This document shows, piece after piece, positions 19,286 through 27,161 of a stretch of 37,976 bases of DNA. How positions within the stretch are numbered: the first letter of the stretch is position 1; each line of letters begins with the position of its first letter. The notes beneath the pieces were generated by a model. The model saw only the letters and a program-made list of their open reading frames with translations, was not told where the DNA came from and did not search any database. Origin of the DNA: Lachnospiraceae bacterium (GTDB lineage: Bacteria; Bacillota_A; Clostridia; Lachnospirales; Lachnospiraceae). The DNA lies in assembly GCA_900764695.1 (NCBI GenBank), contig CAAFOY010000012.1, positions 1 to 37,976 on the forward strand. The letters run 5' to 3'. The position numbers were made by a program, and so were the translations under genes.

Positions 19286-21673
19286 CTAAACAATAACAGT
19301 CAATAACATTTTAACAATAAACGCTACAATCCATGCAACTACACACTGTAACACCACTATCATTGCTGCCCAGTTTCCACCTAATTCTCTTTTTACAGAT
19401 GCAATTGCAGCTACGCAAGGTGTATATAATAATGTAAATACAAGAAAAACTATAGCGGTAGTTGTATCAAATGCTGTATAAAGTGCTATATTTGTTCCAC
19501 CGAAAAGAACTGTCAATGTACTTACAACGCTTTCTTTTGCTGTAAATCCTGTAATAAGTGCTGTTGATATTTTCCAATTTCCAAAACCTAATGGTTTAAA
19601 TATCGGAGAAATAATACTTCCAACTAAAGCCAAAATGCTGTCTTTAGAATCCTCAACAACATTTAATTTCAAATCAAAAGTCTGAAGGAACCATATTATA
19701 ATAGAAGCTAAGAATATAATTGTAAATGCTCTTGTAATAAAGTCTTTTGCCTTATCCCATATCAATCTTCCTACATTTTTTATTCCCGGAAGTCTGTAAT
19801 TTGGAAGTTCCATAACAAAAGGAACAGGCTCTCCCTTAAATTTCGTATGATTTAATATTAGCGCGTAAATTATTGCAACTATAATTCCCGTAAAATATAA
19901 AGCAGTCATAACCAATGCTCCATATCTAGGGAAAAATGCTGCGGTAAACATTGCATAAATAGGCAATTTTGCCGAGCAACTCATAAAAGGAGTAAGCATT
20001 ATTGTCATTTTTCTGTCTCTTTCAGATGGCAATGTTCTTGTAGCCATTATAGCCGGAACTGAACACCCAAAACCGATTATCATTGGAACAAAGCTTCTCC
20101 CTGACAGACCTATTTTTCTTAATAATTTGTCCATTACAAATGCTACTCTTGCCATATATCCACTATCTTCAAGCAATGATAGAAAGAAGAATAAAATAAC
20201 TATAATTGGTAAGAAATTCAATACACTTCCAACACCTGTCAATATTCCATCAACCACAAGCGATCTCAGCACTTCATTAACCTGTATGCTAATAAGTGCT
20301 TTATCACAAGCATTTGTAACAAAATCAATAGCTATTTCCATAAGATTAGAAAGCCATGCTCCTACCACTCCAAAAGTCATCCAAAATATAAATGCCATTA
20401 TAGCAACAAACGAAGGTATCGCTGTGTATTTTCCTGTAAGCACTTTATCTATTTTCTGACTTCGTATATGTTCAACGCTTTGCTTTGGTTCAACAACTGT
20501 AGCCTTGCAAATTTTGTCAATAAATGTAAATCTCATTTTTGCAAGAGCAGCCACTCTGTCTAATCCGCTTTCATTTTCCATCTGCAAAATGATGTGTTCA
20601 AGCGTTTCTTTTTCATTTTGATCAAGTTCAAGTTTTTTAAGCACTTCGTCATCGCCCTCTACTAATTTACTTGCTGCAAATCTTGTAGGAATCTCTTTTT
20701 TATGTGCATGATCCTCAATCAAATGCATTATAGAATGAAGACACCTGTGCATTGCTCCGCCATCTTCACCATTCGCATCACAAAAATCCATTCTTCCCGG
20801 ACGTTCTCTATACTTTGCAACGTGTATCGCATGGTCGATAAGTTCATCTATACCTTCATTTTTAGCGGCAGATATAGGAACTACCGGTATTCCCAATGCT
20901 TCTTCTAATTCATTTATCTTAATAGTTCCGCCGTTTTTATGAACCTCATCCATCATATTTAACGCCAATACCATCGGAATATTAAGTTCAATTAACTGCA
21001 TTGTCAAATACATATTTCGTTCAAAATTCGTTGCATCTACAATATTGATAATTCCTCTTGGTCTGTCATTTAAGAAAAAGTCTCTTGTTACAATCTCCTC
21101 ACTTGTATAAGGCGACATTGAGTATATTCCAGGTAAATCAGTAACCAAAGTATTCTCATGTTTTCTAATCTGTCCATCTTTTCTATCGACTGTAACTCCT
21201 GGGAAATTACCAACATGCTGATTTGAGCCTGTCAGCTGATTAAATAATGTTGTCTTTCCACAGTTCTGATTACCCGCAAGACCAAATGTTATTAATTCAT
21301 CATCTTTTAATTCTTCGCCACGTTGCTTAACATGGTATATTCCCATTTCTCCAAGGCCCGGATGATGTGATAATTTTTCTTTCCCTGATTCAGTGTAATT
21401 TTTATGTAGATTTTCCTCTTTGTCATCCAAAAACCTGTTATCAGTTTCATCACACATATTAATTTCTATTTCTTGTGCGTCTTCTAGTCTAAGAGTTAAT
21501 TCATATCCCCATATACGATATTCTATTGGGTCTCCCATTGGAGCCGCCTTAATATAGGTAATCTTTGTTCCCGGAATTATTCCCATATCCAGAAAATGTC
21601 CTCTCAAATTACCTTCACCGCCAACCACAGAAACAATTCCTGCTTGGTTTTGCTTTAATTCTGAAAGTTTCAT
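19286..21673 (-). CDS. feoB: Ferrous iron transporter, FeoA-FeoB fusion
   Basis: 795 aa. An SH3-like FeoA domain (about 1-75) is fused through a charged linker (about 76-125) to FeoB. The cytoplasmic G domain has G1 GNQNCGKT (134-141), G3 DLPG (179-182), G4 NMMD (239-242) and G5 SAAK (268-271). The membrane part (from about 418) has the two Gate cores with conserved cysteines, GCSVPAIMATRTL (about 535-547) and TPCVAAIASV near the C-terminus. It imports Fe2+ across the cytoplasmic membrane. The start follows AGAGGT. The separate feoA of many Clostridia is absent here because it is fused. It has its own promoter and terminator and is divergent from bioY. No clear Fur or DtxR box was recognised upstream. 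Confidence 0.96.
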   Translation of the reverse strand: MKLSELKQNQAGIVSVVGGEGNLRGHFLDMGIIPGTKITYIKAAPMGDPIEYRIWGYELTLRLEDAQEIEINMCDETDNRFLDDKEENLHKNYTESGKEKLSHHPGLGEMGIYHVKQRGEELKDDELITFGLAGNQNCGKTTLFNQLTGSNQHVGNFPGVTVDRKDGQIRKHENTLVTDLPGIYSMSPYTSEEIVTRDFFLNDRPRGIINIVDATNFERNMYLTMQLIELNIPMVLALNMMDEVHKNGGTIKINELEEALGIPVVPISAAKNEGIDELIDHAIHVAKYRERPGRMDFCDANGEDGGAMHRCLHSIMHLIEDHAHKKEIPTRFAASKLVEGDDEVLKKLELDQNEKETLEHIILQMENESGLDRVAALAKMRFTFIDKICKATVVEPKQSVEHIRSQKIDKVLTGKYTAIPSFVAIMAFIFWMTFGVVGAWLSNLMEIAIDFVTNACDKALISIQVNEVLRSLVVDGILTGVGSVLNFLPIIVILFFFLSLLEDSGYMARVAFVMDKLLRKIGLSGRSFVPMIIGFGCSVPAIMATRTLPSERDRKMTIMLTPFMSCSAKLPIYAMFTAAFFPRYGALVMTALYFTGIIVAIIYALILNHTKFKGEPVPFVMELPNYRLPGIKNVGRLIWDKAKDFITRAFTIIFLASIIIWFLQTFDLKLNVVEDSKDSILALVGSIISPIFKPLGFGNWKISTALITGFTAKESVVSTLTVLFGGTNIALYTAFDTTTAIVFLVFTLLYTPCVAAIASVKRELGGNWAAMIVVLQCVVAWIVAFIVKMLLTVIV

Positions 21674-21785
21674 ATGTACCTCTCTTTTGCAATTAAGGAT
21701 ACTTTAACTATATACTCTAATAATTAATTCATATTGATATATTACTTATCCCAAATTGCATTTGCCATTATGTATTATCCTGTAC

Positions 21786-21794
21786 ATTATAGCA
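21786..21794 (-). promoter_or_regulatory. Extended -10 promoter of feoAB
   Basis: The minus strand reads TGCTATAAT, an extended -10 (TGn plus consensus TATAAT), about 113 bp upstream of the feoAB start. No good -35 is present at 17 bp, which is typical of extended -10 promoters. Confidence 0.55.
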
Positions 21795-21883
21795 TCGTTT
21801 TTTACTATGTACTATATTTTTTAATTTTAACTCTGCTTTAAATCATATCAATTTTAAATTGTTAGTAATTAGTATGTGCATTA

Positions 21884-21901
21884 ATTAGTGTTATCACTAA
21901 T
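21884..21901. promoter_or_regulatory. Inverted repeat of unknown role upstream of bioY
   Basis: ATTAGTG-TTAT-CACTAAT, with perfect 7-bp arms, lies 14 bp upstream of the BirA-type operator, between feoAB and bioY. It could be a second operator. No regulator is recognised. Confidence 0.3.
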
Positions 21902-21914
21902 ATTGAGATTTTAG

Positions 21915-21946
21915 TTGTCAACTATTTTTACAATATAGGTTGACAA
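21915..21946. promoter_or_regulatory. BirA (biotin repressor) operator upstream of bioY
   Basis: Perfect 8-bp half-sites TTGTCAAC (21915-21922) and GTTGACAA (21939-21946) are separated by 16 bp, matching the known BirA operator shape in Firmicutes. The right half contains the -35 TTGACA of bioY, so bound BirA-biotinyl-AMP would block RNA polymerase. This strongly supports biotin control. Confidence 0.88.
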
Positions 21947-21968
21947 TTCATCTTTTACCATTTATATT
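21940..21968 (+). promoter_or_regulatory. Sigma-A promoter of bioY
   Basis: Consensus TTGACA (21940-21945), 17-bp spacer, TATATT (21963-21968, 5/6). The -35 lies within the right half of the BirA operator. Confidence 0.85.
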
Positions 21969-22092
21969 GTCATATGTATGATAAAAATTGATTCAATACA
22001 ACAATTGAAATCAACAATAAATACATATTCGGATATCTGTCAAATTTCAGAATATCTATACGTGATTATTTTTATGAAAAAAGGAGAAAACA

Positions 22093-22662
22093 ATGTCAAC
22101 AACAGAAAATTTAACAGCAACAAAATCATCAGGCAAAGCAATCGATATAACTTTAATCGCTTTATTTGCAGCATTAATGGCAATTTGTTCTTGGATTTCC
22201 ATTCCATTGACAGTTCCATTTACACTTCAAACATTTGCTGTATTTGTAACTTTAGAAATTATAGGTGGAAAACGTGGAACACTTTCAATTTTAGTTTTCC
22301 TATTATTAGGAGCTATCGGAGTTCCTGTATTTGCAGGATTTAAAAGTGGTGTTGCCGTACTTTTAGGAACAACAGGCGGATACCTTATAGGCTTCTTATG
22401 TACCGCTTTGATTTACTGGTTATTCACATCTTTATTAGGTAATAAATTCATTGTTAAACTTATAGCTCTTTTATTAGGACTTGTTGTATGCTATGCATTT
22501 GGTACAGCATGGTACATGGTTGTATACATGAAATCAACAGGTACAATTGGTCTTGCAACTGTTCTTGGATGGTGCGTAACACCTTTCGTTATTCCTGATT
22601 TAGTTAAACTCGCAGTTGCATTCATTATATCTGACCGTGTAAAAAAAGTAATTAAGTTATAA
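22093..22662 (+). CDS. bioY: Biotin transporter substrate-binding subunit BioY
   Basis: 189 aa, the normal length, with AAGGAG 7 bp before the ATG. It is an integral-membrane S component of an ECF-type transporter that binds biotin. After a short polar N-terminus there are about six hydrophobic segments. Family blocks include ISIPLTVPFTLQTFAVF (about 36-52) and the glycine-rich GAIGVPVFAGFKSGVAVLLG (about 75-94), followed by GGYLIGF. No ECF ATPase or T-component gene lies in the window, so it must use a shared energising module encoded elsewhere or act alone. The BirA operator confirms the biotin link. A terminator follows at once. Confidence 0.95.
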   Translation: MSTTENLTATKSSGKAIDITLIALFAALMAICSWISIPLTVPFTLQTFAVFVTLEIIGGKRGTLSILVFLLLGAIGVPVFAGFKSGVAVLLGTTGGYLIGFLCTALIYWLFTSLLGNKFIVKLIALLLGLVVCYAFGTAWYMVVYMKSTGTIGLATVLGWCVTPFVIPDLVKLAVAFIISDRVKKVIKL

Positions 22663-22706
22663 TTCGTATATCAGTCCATAAACAGACAGGCTTTATGTTT
22701 GTCACG

Positions 22707-22749
22707 AAAAATACGGCTTACTCATTTTTATGTTTAAGCCGTATTTTTT
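22707..22749 (+). terminator. Bidirectional terminator between bioY and the ZIP gene
   Basis: Perfect 14-bp arms AAAAATACGGCTTA (22707-22720) and TAAGCCGTATTTTT (22735-22748). T-runs follow in both directions. It sits between the convergent bioY (stop 22662) and ZIP (stop 22768) genes. Confidence 0.9.
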
Positions 22750-22767
22750 ATATTATTTATTTTCAAA

Positions 22768-23544
22768 TTATCCTAGTGCCACATCTAATATCATCATTAT
22801 CATAAATCCTAATGCAAATCCAATTGTTGTAATATTAGAATGTTCACCTTCCACGGATTCAGGCAATAATTCTTCTACAACAACATATATCATAGCCCCT
22901 GCCGCAAATGACAATAAATATGGAAGCAACGGTAAAATTATTCCTGTAAGCATTATTGTTATTGCTGCCGCAATCGGTTCAACTATTCCTGATAACATAC
23001 CGTAAACAAAGGATTTCTTTTTTGTATTTCCTGCTGACACTAACGGCAAGGAGATTATTGCTCCTTCAGGGAAATTCTGAATTGCTATTCCAATTGAAAG
23101 CGCCATGGCTCCAGCTAATGTTATCCCCGTGTTATTTGCCATCATTCCGGCAAACACAACTCCTACTGCCATTCCTTCTGGTATATTATGAATTGTCACT
23201 GCCAAAATTAACATCGTTGTTTTCTTTAATGATTTCTTTGGTCCTTCGGGTTTATCACTTCCGGCATGCAAATGAGGAACTAGCATATCCATTCCAAGTA
23301 AAAATAGGATTCCAAGCATAAATCCTACACACGCCGGTATAAATGATAACTTTCCCATTTCTGATGACATTTCAAGTGACGGAATTAATAATGACCACAC
23401 AGAAGCTGCCACCATAACTCCTGATGCAAAGCCTAATAAACTTTTTTGCACTTTGTCATTTAATTTGTTTTTAACTAAAAACACGCACATTGCTCCTAAT
23501 GTTGTTCCTATAAATGGTATGATTAAACCTATAAATACGTTCAT
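22768..23544 (-). CDS. ZIP-family divalent metal transporter
   Basis: 258 aa, the size of ZupT/GufA-like ZIP proteins, with about eight hydrophobic segments. The metal path motifs are intact: HNIPEG (119-124) in TM4 and QNFPEG (156-161) in TM5. The cytoplasmic loop between TM3 and TM4 is short with few histidines (PHLHAGSDKPEG, about 90-101). It probably brings Zn2+, Fe2+ or Mn2+ into the cell, but the metal cannot be chosen from sequence. GAAAGGAAA precedes the ATG. It stands alone. A perfect TATAAT on the minus strand (plus 23616-23621) lies about 75 bp upstream without a good -35. Confidence 0.9.
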   Translation of the reverse strand: MNVFIGLIIPFIGTTLGAMCVFLVKNKLNDKVQKSLLGFASGVMVAASVWSLLIPSLEMSSEMGKLSFIPACVGFMLGILFLLGMDMLVPHLHAGSDKPEGPKKSLKKTTMLILAVTIHNIPEGMAVGVVFAGMMANNTGITLAGAMALSIGIAIQNFPEGAIISLPLVSAGNTKKKSFVYGMLSGIVEPIAAAITIMLTGIILPLLPYLLSFAAGAMIYVVVEELLPESVEGEHSNITTIGFALGFMIMMILDVALG

Positions 23545-23650
23545 ATTATTTCCTTTCTCATATTAATATATTGCATTAAATAATAACTGTTAATATTAAT
23601 TTTATGTTATGCACAATTATACTTTGTAATCTATTAAGTATTCTATCATA

Positions 23651-23694
23651 AAAATGAGACTGTATCACTTAGTTAGTGTTACAGTCTCATTTTT
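23651..23694 (-). terminator. Long-stem terminator downstream of the FN3 remnant
   Basis: Arms AAAATGAGACTGTA (23651-23664) and TACAGTCTCATTTT (23680-23693). The stem extends inward with CACT/AGTG after one mismatch, and T-runs lie on both sides. It begins 14 bp past the stop of the remnant gene, so it was probably its own terminator. It could also shield the ZIP gene. Confidence 0.75.
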
Positions 23695-23707
23695 AACTAA
23701 CTTATAT

Positions 23708-23903
23708 TTATTTATTTTTTCTAATAATAACCTTACGCTTAGACCATTTACAATATACAGTTGTACCTTTATATATGCTATATGCTATATGCTCTTGCTC
23801 TTACGTAATACTTTTTATTAGGTTTTAAGCCTTTAACCTTAAAGTTTGTTTTATCCGAAGAATAACTATTTGTCTTTTTTGATGTAAATTTCTTATTTAA
23901 TTT
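23708..23903 (-). pseudogene. Remnant 3' end of a secreted FN3-domain protein gene
   Basis: The minus strand encodes about 65 residues of a fibronectin type III C-terminus, recognisable as NFKVKGLKPNKKYYVRARAY followed in another frame by KGTTVYCKWSKRKVIIRKNK and a stop at 23708-23710. This resembles the Lys-rich FN3 tail of the GH81 enzyme at 5889. The frame breaks at three tandem copies of a 7-bp unit (TATATGC on plus, 23772-23792). With two copies it would read through as RAYSIYKGTTVY; with three it hits TAG. A TAA at 23904-23906 cuts the upstream side, and no start or signal peptide remains. A terminator follows. It looks like decay, though a phase-variable tail cannot be excluded. Confidence 0.65.
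23772..23792. repeat. Three tandem 7-bp repeats (TATATGC) within the FN3 remnant
   Basis: Three exact copies of TATATGC. A 7-bp unit shifts the reading frame by one with each copy, and a copy number of two restores the FN3 frame. It is a likely slipped-strand product. Confidence 0.85.
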
Positions 23904-23988
23904 TTACCCGTTCAATTTTACTATTTAAGAGTATATTAAATTCTTTATAAAATTAAAACGTTTTTTAGATGTTTTGTACAAAGTTTAC

Positions 23989-24022
23989 TGTTTTCATGTA
24001 ATCATTTTGTTACATGAAAACA
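23989..24022. terminator. Perfect inverted repeat immediately after copA
   Basis: 13-bp arms TGTTTTCATGTAA (23989-24001) and TTACATGAAAACA (24010-24022), 8-nt loop, starting 1 bp past the copA stop. There is no T-run on either strand, so it may be an mRNA 3' stabilising hairpin or a weak terminator rather than a classic one. Confidence 0.55.
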
Positions 24023-24023
24023 A

Positions 24024-26624
24024 TTATTTAATTTCTGTAACTTTATACTCAAGTTTTTCAACTGTTTCCTTTAAAACATTGTTATCCACATGCTTAGTTA
24101 ATTTAACAACAGCTTCATTTTTTTCATGATCTGCAACAGCACTTTCTACTCCATCTATTGCTTCTAAGGCTGTTTTAACTGCCTTTTCACAATGTCCACA
24201 CATCATTCCCTCAATTGTCATTATTTTTTCCATTTTACTTGTCTCCTTTACATTTGAATTTATATTATTATCTTTAATATTACAACCTGACTGACATTTT
24301 TTATTTGAATTTATCATTACATTATTATCACTTATTTTTTCAAAACTCTCTTTATTCTTTACGTTCATTTCATCTTTTTTATGAACTTTAAATAAATTCA
24401 ATCGTAATGCATTTGTAACTACGCACACACTTGAAAGGCTCATTGCCGCTGCGCCAAACATTGGATTTAATTTTAATCCAAATAATGGGAACCATACGCC
24501 TGCCGCAAGAGGTATTCCTATTACATTATAGAAAAATGCCCAGAATAGATTTTCGTGAATATTTCTCAATACACCTTTACTTAATCTTATTGCTCCCGGT
24601 ACATCTCTTAAATCACTTTTCATTAAGACAACACTTGCCGCATCAATTGCAACGTCTGTTCCTGCTCCAATTGCTATACCGATGTCTGCTCTTGTTAATG
24701 CCGGTGCATCATTTATACCATCGCCAACCATAGCTGTCTTTCCAGTTTCTGAAAGTTTGCGGATTATTTCTTCTTTTCCCTGTGGTAAAACTCCTGCATA
24801 GATTTCATCCACTCCTGCTTTCTTTCCTATTGCCTGTGCTGTCTGCTCATTATCACCTGTAATCATGACAACCTTAATTCCCATATTCTTAAGATTCTTA
24901 ACGGCTACAATACTTTCTTCTTTTATAACATCCGCTACTGCAATAATGCCAAGCACATCTTTGGCTTTGCAAAAATACAATGGCGTTTTTCCTTCTTTTG
25001 CTAATTCTTCTGCATTCTTTATTAATTCATCACTTACATTTGCAAATTTGCTTATATATGCTAAATTACCACCTGCTACAGCATTTCCTTCAATTTTACC
25101 TTTGAGACCGTATCCCGCATCAATTGAGAACTCATTAATATCATGCATTTTAATGTTGTTCGCTTTTCCATATTCAACTATCGCCGATGCTAAAGGATGT
25201 TCGCTTTTACTTTCTAAAGCATAAGCAATCCTTAAAAGTTCATGCTTATCATTTCCAACAATGTCTGTTACAACCGGTTTACCACTTGTAATTGTTCCTG
25301 TCTTATCCAAAGCAACTATCTGTGTTTTTCCTGTATTTTCAAGTGCAACTGCGTTTTTAAATAAAATATTATTTCTTGCTGCTTTTCCATTACCAACCAT
25401 AATTGCTACAGGTGTTGCAAGTCCTAACGCGCAAGGACAACTTATTACCAATACTGATATTCCTCTGGCAAGTGCAAAACCTACTTCTTTTCCTGCGACA
25501 AGCCATACAACTATGGTTATTAGTGCTATCACAATTACAACAGGAACAAACACTCCCGATACTTTATCTGCAGCTTTTGCTATTGGTGCTTTTGTTGCCG
25601 CAGCATCACTTACCATATGAATTATTTGTGATAATGTCGTATCTTCTCCTACTCTTGTTGCCCTGCATTTAATAAATCCTGATTTGTTAATTGTTGAACC
25701 AAATACTTCGTTATCCACCGTTACATCTTTTGGAACACTTTCTCCTGTAAGGGCTGACTCGTCAATAGCACTGCTTCCTTCTATTATGATTCCGTCTGTA
25801 GGAATACTTTCACCTGGTCTTACAACAAAAACATCTCCTATTGTCACCTTTGAAATATCCACAACTTTTTCAATTCCATTTGCATCAATTATTGTAGCCG
25901 TTTTTGGTGCAAGCTTCATAAGTCCTTTTAGTGCATCTGTTGTTTTTCCTTTAGAAAATGATTCAAGCATCTTACCTAGTGTAATTAATGTAAGAATCAT
26001 TGCTGCTGATTCAAAATAAAACTCATGCATATAATGATGTACAAGTTCCATATTTCCATCAACTTGTGCAAATGTCATTGCGTACAACACATACAAACTG
26101 TATCCAAATGAAGCTCCCGAACCAAGTGCTACAAGAGTATCCATATTAGGTGCTTTATTTATCAGTCCTTTCAAGCCACTGACAAAAAACTTTTTATTTA
26201 TAATCATAATTATGATTGTAAACAACATCTCTGTAAGTCCCATGGCAATATGATTCTTTTCAAATGCTTCCGGTGCAGGAAATCCCCACATTGTAACTCC
26301 CATTGAAATATACATAAGTGGAACAAGAAAAATAATTGACCAAATAAATCTGTTTCGTATTTTCTTAGTTTCATCTGAATTATCAAGTTCTTCTATCTGG
26401 TCATCCTCTGATTTTGTTTTTTCATTCTCCTGTGGTTTTGCCTTATATCCTGCATCCTCAACCGCCTTCATTATTACTTTAGGATTGACATCACCCTCAA
26501 CTATCATTGAATTCGTAAGTAAATTCACCGCTACAGAATCTACCCCATCTACTTTAGAAACAGCCTTTTCCACTCTGCTACTGCAGGCGGCACAACTCAT
26601 TCCATATACTGAATATTTTTTCAA
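24024..26624 (-). CDS. copA: Copper-exporting P1B ATPase with N- and C-terminal metal-binding domains
   Basis: 866 aa, from a TTG start (26622-26624) with GAGGTGAT upstream. It pumps Cu+ out of the cell using ATP. N-terminal HMA domain with GMSCAACSS (Cys11, Cys14); TGES (294-297) in the actuator domain; CPC (396-398) in the membrane site; DKTG (440-443) with the phosphorylated Asp440; His476-Pro477; GDGIND (634-639). The core ends near 748. A polar Asn/Lys-rich linker (about 751-798) with CQSGC (777-781) joins an extra C-terminal HMA domain (799-866) with MCGHC (Cys809, Cys812) that looks like a fused CopZ chaperone. csoR is upstream on the same strand across a 117-bp gap. Confidence 0.95.
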   Translation of the reverse strand: MKKYSVYGMSCAACSSRVEKAVSKVDGVDSVAVNLLTNSMIVEGDVNPKVIMKAVEDAGYKAKPQENEKTKSEDDQIEELDNSDETKKIRNRFIWSIIFLVPLMYISMGVTMWGFPAPEAFEKNHIAMGLTEMLFTIIIMIINKKFFVSGLKGLINKAPNMDTLVALGSGASFGYSLYVLYAMTFAQVDGNMELVHHYMHEFYFESAAMILTLITLGKMLESFSKGKTTDALKGLMKLAPKTATIIDANGIEKVVDISKVTIGDVFVVRPGESIPTDGIIIEGSSAIDESALTGESVPKDVTVDNEVFGSTINKSGFIKCRATRVGEDTTLSQIIHMVSDAAATKAPIAKAADKVSGVFVPVVIVIALITIVVWLVAGKEVGFALARGISVLVISCPCALGLATPVAIMVGNGKAARNNILFKNAVALENTGKTQIVALDKTGTITSGKPVVTDIVGNDKHELLRIAYALESKSEHPLASAIVEYGKANNIKMHDINEFSIDAGYGLKGKIEGNAVAGGNLAYISKFANVSDELIKNAEELAKEGKTPLYFCKAKDVLGIIAVADVIKEESIVAVKNLKNMGIKVVMITGDNEQTAQAIGKKAGVDEIYAGVLPQGKEEIIRKLSETGKTAMVGDGINDAPALTRADIGIAIGAGTDVAIDAASVVLMKSDLRDVPGAIRLSKGVLRNIHENLFWAFFYNVIGIPLAAGVWFPLFGLKLNPMFGAAAMSLSSVCVVTNALRLNLFKVHKKDEMNVKNKESFEKISDNNVMINSNKKCQSGCNIKDNNINSNVKETSKMEKIMTIEGMMCGHCEKAVKTALEAIDGVESAVADHEKNEAVVKLTKHVDNNVLKETVEKLEYKVTEIK

Positions 26625-26648
26625 CGTTTATCACCTCGATTGCTATTT

Positions 26649-26726
26649 ATTATAATTGACTTCGTCAAATTAATTGTTTTATTTAGTTTCATTAATTCAC
26701 TTATTCAACTTAATTTACTTATTTAA
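26649..26726 (-). promoter_or_regulatory. csoR-copA intergenic region with tandem repeats and a possible second promoter
   Basis: On the plus strand, TTAATTCACTTATTCAA (26692-26708) and TTAATTTACTTATTTAA (26710-26726) are tandem 17-bp units differing at two positions. A small palindrome TTGAC-TTC-GTCAA (26656-26668) abuts a minus-strand TATAAT (plus 26649-26654) about 25 bp before copA. No CsoR-type box is here, so copA probably relies on the csoR promoter. A second promoter is only possible. Confidence 0.35.
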
Positions 26727-26741
26727 TTTAGCTTAACATAT

Positions 26742-27107
26742 TTATTTCATTAATTTCTGTAGTGTAGCAACTAACTCATCAACCACTTCATCATTTCCCT
26801 GTTTTAAATTATCAACCACGCATGTTTTAATATGATTAGTTAATAGTACTTTGCTAAAGCTATTTAATGCTGACCTGATTGCCGATACCTGCACTAACAC
26901 ATCTGTGCAATATGCATCATTTTCAATCATATTCTTAACACCTCTTACCTGTCCTTCAATTCGGTTAAGTCTGTTAATCAAATCCTTATATTCTTTTTCT
27001 GTTCTTTCTTTTGTTTTATGACTACAGCAACTATGGTCTTCGACTGTACAACATTTACTGCATTTTCCACTTGCTGTTGCCTGCACTTCTTTTTTATTCT
27101 CTTCCAA
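26742..27107 (-). CDS. csoR: Copper-sensing transcriptional repressor CsoR
   Basis: 121 aa from a TTG start at 27105-27107. That start is preferred because AAAGGAG lies 5 bp before it; an in-frame ATG 15 bp upstream overlaps this ribosome site. It is an all-helical DUF156 family repressor that releases DNA on Cu+ binding. The Cu ligand set Cys67-His92-Cys96 is complete, and helix 1 has LINRLNRIEGQVRG (43-56). An unusual N-terminal extension carries CSKCC (16-20) and HSCCSH (25-30), probably extra metal ligands. It is the first gene of the csoR-copA operon, and its own promoter contains the operator, so it is autoregulated. Confidence 0.93.
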   Translation of the reverse strand: MEENKKEVQATASGKCSKCCTVEDHSCCSHKTKERTEKEYKDLINRLNRIEGQVRGVKNMIENDAYCTDVLVQVSAIRSALNSFSKVLLTNHIKTCVVDNLKQGNDEVVDELVATLQKLMK

Positions 27108-27161
27108 AGCGACTCCTTTCATACATCTTTAATTATATTAGTCTTTCATTTTTACATTTGC

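Larger units (their letters stand above)
21674..22092. other. Divergent regulatory region feoAB / bioY
   Basis: This 419-bp region contains no gene. It holds the feoAB extended -10 promoter (21786-21794), a perfect inverted repeat ATTAGTG-TTAT-CACTAAT (21884-21901) of unknown purpose, the BirA-type operator (21915-21946) and the bioY promoter (21940-21968). The bioY leader of about 115 nt shows no riboswitch that I recognise. Confidence 0.6.
23545..24023. other. Intergenic region between copA and the ZIP gene
   Basis: This 479-bp region contains no intact gene. It holds the likely ZIP promoter region (near 23616), a long hairpin terminator (23651-23694), a broken FN3-domain gene end (23708-23903), and a perfect inverted repeat just after copA (23989-24022). 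Confidence 0.7.

Noticed and set aside
21960..22092. Possible riboswitch in the bioY leader
   Set aside because: No conserved riboswitch core is recognisable, and the BirA operator already explains regulation.
21978..22343. 121-codon plus-strand frame overlapping the start of bioY
   Set aside because: Different frame from bioY with no family match; bioY has the proper ribosome site.
23772..23792. Short tandem repeats as a CRISPR or origin iteron array
   Set aside because: Only three 7-bp units with no spacers, embedded in a coding remnant; better explained by slippage.
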